Of a DNA stretch of 5,142 bases, positions 1-4,704 are shown one piece after another; the first letter of the stretch is position 1; each line of letters begins with the position of its first letter. This DNA comes from Planctomycetota bacterium. Lineage in GTDB: Bacteria > Planctomycetota > Phycisphaerae > WQYP01. Under the pieces are notes generated by a model. That model saw nothing but the letters and a program-made list of their open reading frames with translations. It was not told the origin of the DNA and made no database searches. The DNA lies in NCBI GenBank assembly GCA_021816165.1, contig JAKAYZ010000075.1:1-5142 (forward strand). Direction: 5' to 3'. The translations under genes and the position numbers were made by a program.

Positions 1-1
1 T

Positions 2-745
2 GAGATTCTCAGGGGCGGTAGCGGATACAACGCCGACGCCGAAACGCAGAATTATTATGTGCGGAATCGGTATTATGCCGCGCATCTGGGCAGATGGCTT
101 ACCCGCGACCCGATCGGTTACCAAGGCGGAATCAATCTTTACGAGTACGTCCAAAGCAGCCCGGTGGCGAATGTGGATGCGGAGGGGATGTGGTGGCCGA
201 ACATTACGCCCAACGTGGTCGTCAACCAGAATGGCATCCAGGGGATACACGAATTCAACGCGGCCGTCGCGCGACTTGGGTCCCTTTCTCGTTCGCCGGG
301 TGAGACCTCTCAGACATGCATCCAGAAGGCGTTTGCAGACGCCCATGCGGCAGTGCGGAACGCAAGCGAGGTGCTGGATTCGGCGATCGAGGCCGAGGCC
401 TATGCGCTCTATCAAGAGGGGGTGATAAACAATCTGCAAAATTCAGAAGTGTCCGCCCTGCACACGGTGTATGCATCGATAGCCATCCCTGCCAGTGCGA
501 TCGCCGCCGCAGGGGCGGAAAGCGTTCTCTTCAGCGAGGTCGCAAGGCCCGTCAGCACCGGACTCGTTATCGCCGGGAGGGCAACCGCCCTTTATTTCTC
601 TGCCGCGAACGCCATGTCGGCCGGCGGCGCGGCACTGCCACCGCAATACCGCCCCGAAATGGCACTTTACGAGGCGATGCTGAACCGCATTTCCGCTGCC
701 TTGGAAAAGGCCGTGGCCCGATGCCACTGCGGTGGTGGAGGATAG
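2..745 (+). CDS. RHS-repeat protein, C-terminal end with variable toxin tip (5' partial)
   Basis: The frame is open from the first full codon of the window to TAG 743-745, so this is the last 247 codons of a larger rhs gene. The first ~60 codons are the conserved RHS core end: YNADAETQNYYVRNRYY, GRWLTRDPIGY, then GGINLYEYVQSSPVANVDAEG (to about base 187). In Rhs/polymorphic toxins this core closes the β-cocoon shell, and whatever follows is the variable toxin, released by self-cleavage. Here the tip is about 185 residues (188-742) and I do not recognise its family. Its first half is polar and Ala-rich. Its second half (about 458-643) holds two long hydrophobic, small-residue stretches (around TVYASIAIPASAIAAAG, and VSTGLVIAG to NAMSAGGAALPP). 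It ends Arg-Cys-His-Cys-Gly4. The immunity candidate follows three bases later. A membrane-active toxin is plausible from the hydrophobicity and the membrane-type partner, but no catalytic motif is visible. RHS assignment is firm; toxin role is inferred. Confidence 0.9.
   Translation, partial: EILRGGSGYNADAETQNYYVRNRYYAAHLGRWLTRDPIGYQGGINLYEYVQSSPVANVDAEGMWWPNITPNVVVNQNGIQGIHEFNAAVARLGSLSRSPGETSQTCIQKAFADAHAAVRNASEVLDSAIEAEAYALYQEGVINNLQNSEVSALHTVYASIAIPASAIAAAGAESVLFSEVARPVSTGLVIAGRATALYFSAANAMSAGGAALPPQYRPEMALYEAMLNRISAALEKAVARCHCGGGG
5..121 (+). repeat. RHS-core direct repeat, copy 1
   Basis: Aligns without gaps to 1346-1462 with 102 of 117 bases identical. There is a perfect 39-base run (38-76 = 1379-1417) and a perfect 20-base run (101-120 = 1442-1461). 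Weaker similarity continues through the NLYEYV codons to about 154. Homologous core segments of this kind are the known substrate for tip exchange in rhs loci. Confidence 0.95.
737..742 (+). promoter_or_regulatory. Shine-Dalgarno GGAGGA that decides the TTG start of the next gene
   Basis: GGAGGA lies six bases before TTG 749 and inside the last glycine codons of the rhs gene. It supports TTG as the start: the next in-frame alternative (GTG 761) is too far from it. The overlap of SD, rhs stop and start implies translational coupling of tip and immunity candidate. Confidence 0.6.
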
Positions 746-748
746 CCC

Positions 749-1204
749 TTGGAGACCAAAGTGTTTGCGATCACGTTCCTTCTACTTTCGGCCTCCGCTG
801 CCGCGATGGCCGTAGCGGCGATGTTCTTCAGGCGGTGGCCGGGGTTTTTGTTTTGGGTTGTATTGGAACTAGTGGCGGCGCTGCTCGCGACCGCGGTCGC
901 GCAATGGGCATTCGGCTGCCGCGCTGTAACGAACGGCTGGTACCTTCTTGCCATCGCGGTATCGTGCCTAGCGCTGGCCAACGGGTTTGTAATTTTCGTT
1001 TTCCAGAGGTGGGGTAGGAAGGATACTTTAGCCGAGCATTGGGACCGGCTTTGGCGTCAGTGCGTTCGGGACAGTTTCAGGTTAAGGCTGAACTTGGGGA
1101 GCGGCCCTTCCGGTGCGGCCGGCCAAGGAGGTGGATGTGTCGGACCGACGAAAGCGGACCGGCCAATGCCGAACGCCGGCGACGGCAGTGACGCCGCGGA
1201 ATAG
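749..1204 (+). CDS. Small three-helix membrane protein, candidate immunity protein for tip 1
   Basis: 151 residues from a TTG start with a well-spaced GGAGGA, three bases after the rhs stop. Three hydrophobic segments are visible at about residues 5-27, 32-54 and 63-86. Arg28-Arg29 and Arg87/Arg90/Lys91 flank them, which by the positive-inside rule puts the 1-2 loop and the C-terminus in the cytoplasm and the N-terminus outside. After residue ~112 the protein becomes a Gly/Pro-rich tail (NLGSGPSGAAGQGGG onward) of low complexity that may not be conserved. I do not recognise a family. Position directly behind an Rhs toxin tip is the classic place for the cognate immunity gene. Integral-membrane immunity proteins are known for toxins that act in or at the inner membrane, such as colicin-type pore formers. 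Gene call is fairly safe; immunity role is inference. Confidence 0.7.
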   Translation: METKVFAITFLLLSASAAAMAVAAMFFRRWPGFLFWVVLELVAALLATAVAQWAFGCRAVTNGWYLLAIAVSCLALANGFVIFVFQRWGRKDTLAEHWDRLWRQCVRDSFRLRLNLGSGPSGAAGQGGGCVGPTKADRPMPNAGDGSDAAE

Positions 1205-1310
1205 CCGCAAGCGTGCCTCGCTGGCGGCGCAGGTGGCACGGCGCAGGAGGTGGTGCCGCTTGTGGCCTGCACGCCGGCGCGTTATGTTTCGGATTATTGA
1301 TTGCAGTTTT

Positions 1311-1314
1311 GAGG
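1311..1314 (+). promoter_or_regulatory. Possible Shine-Dalgarno GAGG for the orphan RHS tip
   Basis: GAGG with a seven-base spacer to ATG 1322. The same bases overlap the in-frame stop TGA 1310-1312, which prevents this frame from starting any further upstream. The match is short, so translation from ATG 1322 is possible rather than shown. Confidence 0.4.
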
Positions 1315-1321
1315 CCGATGG

Positions 1322-1933
1322 ATGGTCGCATTTGCTGAAAATAAAATTCTCACGGGCGGTGGCGGATACAACGCTGATGCCGAAACGCAGAATTATTATG
1401 TGCGGAATCGGTATTATTTGCCGACGCTGGGCCGCTGGCTCACCCGCGACCCGATCGGTTATCGACCGGGACTTAATTTGTACGAATATGTTTACGATAA
1501 CCCATCGAGGTACCTTGACCCAAAAGGCCTACAAAGTCTCGGAATAGCCTTGGAAGAAGCAATCGCAGCGGGCGACGTCGCGGAGGTCGAGACGATATTG
1601 GACGCGGCCGAAGGTGTCCTAAGCGAAAGCCGGGAGGCCGCGGCCAGAGACTTCCTCGCCCAGGTGGCCGAGTGCGAGACGATCTACGCGGAGTACGACG
1701 CGATGGGTAAAACGTGCCGCAAGTGCACGTCCTGTATGAGCATGGCCGAGATAATTCGGAACGCACAGTGCTTCGCGTTCGAGATTGCCGGGCGCGAGGC
1801 TTATTTGGACGCAGAATGTGACTACGTGCTTGCCGGCAGCATCGCGAGAGGCAGTGCGAGCGCCGAATCGGGCCACATCAAAGAACTGGCTGAGAAGACC
1901 GCTGCGATGCTAAAATGCACGGATAAGATATGA
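1322..1933 (+). CDS. Orphan (displaced) RHS C-terminal tip with cysteine-rich toxin domain
   Basis: 203 residues from ATG 1322. In-frame stop TGA 1310-1312 shows there is no rhs body upstream, so this is a detached cassette. Residues 16-47 repeat the RHS core end (YNADAETQNYYVRNRYY, GRWLTRDPIGY), followed by NLYEYVYDNPSRYLDPKG to residue 69. The tip (about 70-203) differs entirely from tip 1. It begins with an acidic helical region (70-115), then carries seven cysteines: Cys118, a CxxCxxC cluster at 132/135/138, Cys150, Cys166 and Cys199, plus His185. These suggest metal binding. The segment around CDYVLAGSIARGSASAESGH (166-185) reads like a conserved core, but I cannot name the toxin family. 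It is followed after 57 bases by its candidate immunity gene. The likely role is a reserve toxin module swapped into the main gene by core recombination. Independent expression is possible because a start and weak SD exist. Confidence 0.85.
   Translation: MVAFAENKILTGGGGYNADAETQNYYVRNRYYLPTLGRWLTRDPIGYRPGLNLYEYVYDNPSRYLDPKGLQSLGIALEEAIAAGDVAEVETILDAAEGVLSESREAAARDFLAQVAECETIYAEYDAMGKTCRKCTSCMSMAEIIRNAQCFAFEIAGREAYLDAECDYVLAGSIARGSASAESGHIKELAEKTAAMLKCTDKI
1346..1462 (+). repeat. RHS-core direct repeat, copy 2
   Basis: Second copy of the segment at 5-121 (offset 1341 bases, 87% identical). Differences cluster at the YYAAHLGR/YYLPTLGR codons (77-93 against 1418-1434). After the GLNLYEYV codons the two copies diverge completely, which marks the core/tip boundary. 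Confidence 0.95.
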
Positions 1934-1977
1934 TCTGTCGCGGCCGTGCGGCAATGGGCGTCGCGGTCTGCTACAGC

Positions 1978-1984
1978 GGAAAGG
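1978..1984 (+). promoter_or_regulatory. Shine-Dalgarno GGAAAGG
   Basis: Purine-rich GGAAAGG ends six bases before ATG 1991 and supports that start for the second immunity candidate. Confidence 0.5.
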
Positions 1985-1990
1985 TTTTAA

Positions 1991-2569
1991 ATGAACGAGC
2001 ACGACCGCGCTGCTATCGGATCCGTTTGGTCACGGTTAGTTGGCGGCAGCCTCTCAGTTGAATCAATCGTCGCACGCATTGTGCACGACGCGGGAGTTGA
2101 CATTTCCGATCTCACACCCACGTCCATCATCTCGCTGTTCAACGGGGACTTCCAGGGCGATTGGGCCAGCGTGGGATTCGCCTTTTCAGAGCTGTTGAGC
2201 TACTACGCGGTTTTCGGCCGACTTGGAGAGCCCGCACCCAAGGGCGAGGAGACAGTCGCATGGGTTTTTGCAGTGCTATCGCTCGGCGACGCAATGGAAG
2301 CCGATGCGGCCGACCTCGATCTCAATTTCAACTCTTTCTTGGATGGACTCGGGAGGCACAGGCCGCGCCTTAGGATTGAGGAATCCTCCTACGTCGTGAG
2401 GCGCTTCATATGCCGAGAGGGAGCCGCCAGGTACGCGGGCGAGTTCCACCCACCGCCCCCCAGATTAACGCCAGAGAGAATGGCTTGGATTGAGAAAGAA
2501 TATCCCCAGTTGCGTCTCGCAATGGCGCTGTTGAGGCGACATGCAAAGATTGTTGATCCTCACCAATGA
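1991..2569 (+). CDS. Hypothetical soluble protein, candidate immunity protein for tip 2
   Basis: 192 residues, ATG start with a reasonable SD, 57 bases after the orphan tip's stop. No signal peptide or convincing membrane segment is seen, so it is probably cytoplasmic. The N-terminal two thirds are acidic and appear helical (for example DAMEADAADLDLNFNSFLDGLG, about residues 99-120). The C-terminal third is basic and Pro-containing (HPPPPRLTPERMAWIEKEYPQLRLAM, about 153-178). I do not recognise a family. Its place directly behind a toxin tip, same strand, is typical of a cognate immunity protein, and a soluble partner fits a toxin with a cytoplasmic target better than the membrane-type partner of tip 1. 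Function is inferred from context only. Confidence 0.75.
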   Translation: MNEHDRAAIGSVWSRLVGGSLSVESIVARIVHDAGVDISDLTPTSIISLFNGDFQGDWASVGFAFSELLSYYAVFGRLGEPAPKGEETVAWVFAVLSLGDAMEADAADLDLNFNSFLDGLGRHRPRLRIEESSYVVRRFICREGAARYAGEFHPPPPRLTPERMAWIEKEYPQLRLAMALLRRHAKIVDPHQ

Positions 2570-2757
2570 CGGTGCCCCCAACGCGCCCCGCGACTTTACT
2601 ATCGATGCGACGGCGAAAATACCAAAATTGAGCGGTATATTTTAGCAAGACTGGCGGGCGAAGTCGGTAGGGCGATGAACAAAACGAAGCTGTTTCCGAC
2701 GATGGTCCACACTGAAATGCCGGATGCCGAATGCGGCGCACCCGGAAATTATTGAAA

Positions 2758-2801
2758 CGGGTGAGACGCCCGCGCTACGGGTGCCACGGAGTGCGGCCCC
2801 G
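2758..2801. repeat. Dispersed extragenic repeat, copy A
   Basis: A 44-base segment containing gagacgcccgcg and ending cggccccg. It aligns without gaps to 3059-3102 at roughly three quarters identity. One frame reads TGETPALRVPRSA, wording I associate with extragenic repeats in planctomycete and verrucomicrobial genomes (recollection, not checked). Confidence 0.6.
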
Positions 2802-2832
2802 CCGGGCGCGCGGATAGGCGCATGCATCATCG

Positions 2833-2851
2833 CGCGTGCACAATGCACGCG
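2833..2851. repeat. Perfect short inverted repeat (8-base arms, 3-base loop)
   Basis: CGCGTGCA, loop CAA, TGCACGCG. No T-run follows on either strand, so it is not a standard terminator. Confidence 0.6.
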
Positions 2852-2910
2852 GCTAAATGGGGTGGCGGGTGTGAAACGGCTGTTACCGGAACCGCAATTT
2901 GGCATTGAGA

Positions 2911-2940
2911 TTAGCGCCCATCGCCCGGCGATGGCGCTAA
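2911..2940. repeat. Near-perfect inverted repeat with one bulged C
   Basis: TTAGCGC at 2911 pairs with GCGCTAA ending at 2940, and CATCGC (2919-2924) pairs with GCGATG (2928-2933), leaving C2918 unpaired. No T-tract follows on either strand, so an intrinsic terminator is unlikely. It may be the hairpin part of a repeat family. Confidence 0.65.
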
Positions 2941-3021
2941 AAATGGGGTACGCGCGTGAATGCAATTCGCGGCATTAAAACGGCATGCGAAGGGATGCGA
3001 CGCAGCGGTACGGTAACCAGG

Positions 3022-3041
3022 CGGGCGAGACGCGAGCTACG
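3022..3041. repeat. Dispersed extragenic repeat, short copy C
   Basis: The segment starting cgggcgagacgcgagctacg matches only the first part of copies A and B (gcgagacg, a short variable stretch, then ctacg). It sits 17 bases before copy B. Probably a partial copy. Confidence 0.4.
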
Positions 3042-3058
3042 ATGGGAAGTTACTGATG

Positions 3059-3102
3059 CCGGCGAGACGTCCGCGTTGCTGGCCCCACGCAGTACGGCCC
3101 CG
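3059..3102. repeat. Dispersed extragenic repeat, copy B
   Basis: Pairs with copy A at 2758-2801 in the same orientation. It shares gagacg, ccgcg, the central cc and ac pairs, agt and the terminal cggccccg. The two copies bracket the inverted repeats at 2833 and 2911. Confidence 0.6.
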
Positions 3103-3128
3103 GGTCGAGCCTCCTGAGTTTTTTATTC

Positions 3129-3176
3129 CCACCAACTTTCCGACCAGCCCTCGCGGGGATATCGGCAAATTGGTGG
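3129..3176. repeat. Long imperfect inverted repeat upstream of the ATPase gene
   Basis: CCACCAA (3129-3135) pairs with TTGGTGG (3170-3176); TT then CCGA (3140-3143) pair with AA and TCGG (3162-3165). That gives 13 of 15 positions paired with two mismatches. The 18-base middle contains CCC/GGG that could pair further. It lies 67 bases before ATG 3244 and could be an operator or a structured leader element. Confidence 0.55.
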
Positions 3177-3205
3177 TTGATTCAATGAGCGCGGCCACCT
3201 AGCAT
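3177..3205 (+). promoter_or_regulatory. Weak candidate promoter for the ATPase gene
   Basis: TTGATT (3177-3182), 17-base spacer, TAGCAT (3200-3205); four of six matches to each sigma-70 hexamer. It begins directly after the inverted repeat 3129-3176. Promoter rules for this phylum are poorly known, so this is tentative. Confidence 0.2.
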
Positions 3206-3235
3206 TGCAGGTCGAGAATTGGATATTTTGTCTGT

Positions 3236-3242
3236 GAGGTGG
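3236..3242 (+). promoter_or_regulatory. Shine-Dalgarno GAGGTGG for the ATPase gene
   Basis: GAGGTG matches the AGGAGGTG register of the anti-SD and lies immediately before ATG 3244, supporting that start. Confidence 0.6.
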
Positions 3243-3243
3243 T

Positions 3244-4671
3244 ATGCAGCAGTTTAGTGATCCTCCCAAGGCCCGAACGCTCGGTCAACTTAAGCAGGCG
3301 GGCTACAAACCTACCAGTGTTAAAGATGAGATGCGGCGTAACGTCATTGCGCGATTGAAAGATAAATCACCCCTGTTTCCGGGTATGACGGGGTATGATG
3401 ACACCGTTATCCCCGAGATTATCAATGGAATCTTATCCCGGCATGATATGCTGTTTCTGGGGTTGCGCGGGCAGGCTAAAACGCGCATGATCCGCATGCT
3501 GCCAACGCTGCTCGATGAATGGATACCGATTTTAGCGGATTGCGAAATACCTGACGATCCGGTAAGCCCGCGTCTCGGAATGGGCAAACGTCTTATCGCA
3601 GAGCAGGGCGATGAAACTTTAATCCGATGGATGCATCGCAGTGAGCGGTATCATGAAAAACTCGCCACGCCGGATGTGACGATTGCAGACCTGATAGGCG
3701 AAATTGACTTGGTGCGTCATGCGCAGGGAAAATTTCTTTCGGATGAATCCACCATGCACTTCGGGCTGATTCCCCGTACCAACCGCGGGATTTTTGCCAT
3801 GAACGAATTACCGGATCTGGCACCAAAAATTCAGGTGGGCCTTTTTAATGTGCTGGAAGAACGCGACGTGCAAATTCGCGGCTATCCCGTCAAGCTTGAC
3901 CTCGACATAAGTATGGTATTTTCCGCCAACCCGGAGGACTATACCAACCGCGGACGCATTGTTACACCATTAAAGGACCGTATCGGCAGCGTGATTCGCA
4001 CCCATTATCCACTTAACATTCGGGATGCTATCAAGATTACGCACGATAACGCATGGGTTCAGCGTAACGAGGGAATCGCGGTGCATATTCCGCCGTTTAT
4101 GCTTGAGATACTGGAGGAATTTGTCCGCCAGGCGCGCAATAGCCCCCACATCAATCAGGCCAGCGGGGTCAGCGTCCGCTGTTCCATTACCAATGCGGAA
4201 AATCTGGTATCCAGTGCCGAACGCCGGGCACTGATCTGCGACGAAATGGAGGTGACCACGCGAATGGACGATCTGGCTTTCGTCAAGGCCAGCAGCCGGG
4301 GAAAAATTGAACTGATGCTGGCGGAGGGGGACACGGCAGAAGATAAGCTGATTGCGTCGGTGCTGGGCGAAGCGGTGAAATCCGTTTTTGGCAAACTCGC
4401 GGATGTCAGTGATTTTGAAGATGTCATTGACCAGTTCAAAGGAGGTTTGACGCTGGAGGTGGGCGACGATGTAAGTACGGCCACCATGGTGGAAAATTTT
4501 GGTCTGGTGAAGGGAATGAAAGCCGCCATTAATAAATTATGCAAAGAGATGGATCTTCCCATCACGCCAGGCAATATGGCCAGCGCCGGCGAATTTTTGC
4601 TTGAAGCTCTGTATGTCAATAACCGTTTAAGCAAGGCGTCGGCACGCGGAAAGCAATTTTTTCGGAAATAG
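3244..4671 (+). CDS. AAA+ ATPase, magnesium-chelatase subunit I / MoxR-like (COG1239 type)
   Basis: A complete 475-residue cytoplasmic P-loop ATPase. Visible parts: N-terminal lead-in (TLGQLKQAGYKPTSVKDEMRR, 12-32); Walker A GLRGQAKT (73-80, Lys79-Thr80); a long insert with WMHRSERYHEKLATPDVTIADLIGE (129-153); RGIFAMNELPDL (181-192) at the Walker B place; LFNVLEERDVQIRGYP (200-215), the typical ChlI/MoxR strand-helix insert; sensor-1 Asn229 in SANPEDY; LKDRIGSVIRTHYP (243-256) with the arginine-finger region; and a likely sensor-2 arginine, Arg312, in SGVSVRCSITNAENL. The Walker B aspartate is Asn (AMNE), which as far as I recall is usual in this subgroup. Family members work as ring-forming remodelling ATPases, typically with a VWA-domain partner. 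No such gene adjoins this one, and yggS converges 33 bases downstream. Often annotated as magnesium chelatase, but nothing here points to chlorophyll synthesis. Substrate unknown. Confidence 0.93.
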   Translation: MQQFSDPPKARTLGQLKQAGYKPTSVKDEMRRNVIARLKDKSPLFPGMTGYDDTVIPEIINGILSRHDMLFLGLRGQAKTRMIRMLPTLLDEWIPILADCEIPDDPVSPRLGMGKRLIAEQGDETLIRWMHRSERYHEKLATPDVTIADLIGEIDLVRHAQGKFLSDESTMHFGLIPRTNRGIFAMNELPDLAPKIQVGLFNVLEERDVQIRGYPVKLDLDISMVFSANPEDYTNRGRIVTPLKDRIGSVIRTHYPLNIRDAIKITHDNAWVQRNEGIAVHIPPFMLEILEEFVRQARNSPHINQASGVSVRCSITNAENLVSSAERRALICDEMEVTTRMDDLAFVKASSRGKIELMLAEGDTAEDKLIASVLGEAVKSVFGKLADVSDFEDVIDQFKGGLTLEVGDDVSTATMVENFGLVKGMKAAINKLCKEMDLPITPGNMASAGEFLLEALYVNNRLSKASARGKQFFRK

Positions 4672-4704
4672 TCGGCGGACGTGGCTGTTACCACCTGCTG
4701 TCGA

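Larger units (their letters stand above)
2570..3243 (+). other. Gene-poor spacer between the RHS locus and the AAA+ ATPase
   Basis: About 670 bases with no convincing coding region. It contains two related 44-base repeats plus a shorter third copy, three inverted repeats (listed separately), a T6 run at 3119-3124 without a stem in front, and the ATPase leader. Short frames on both strands here run through the repeats and look like by-products of them. Confidence 0.7.

Noticed and set aside
57..1017. Other plus-strand frames over the first RHS tip and membrane gene (57-425, 94-303, 316-1017)
   Set aside because: Arg/Pro/Gly-rich off-frame translations of GC-rich DNA. The conserved RHS core and the hydrophobic membrane protein fix the true frame.
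1113..1547. Plus-strand frame starting near GTG 1137 behind AAGGAGG
   Set aside because: It is Arg-rich, runs straight through the RHS core repeat in the wrong frame, and matches no family wording. The in-frame RHS reading explains the second half.
2642..2978. Opposing small frames across the spacer (84 codons plus, 107 codons minus)
   Set aside because: Both translate through the dispersed repeat and hairpins (GETPALR / AGVSPV wording). They have no credible SD and look like repeat by-products.
3095..3124. T6 run at 3119-3124 as an intrinsic terminator
   Set aside because: No stable GC stem can be drawn immediately before it; only a three-base pairing is possible.
3129..3182. Integron attC-like site
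   Set aside because: The dyad ends (CACCAAC and GTTGATT) do not fit the RYYYAAC / GTTRRRY core rules, and no cassette or integrase is present.
4672..4704. Bidirectional terminator in the gap between the convergent genes
   Set aside because: Only a four-base stem (GTGG/CCAC at 4681-4694) and no T-tract on either strand.
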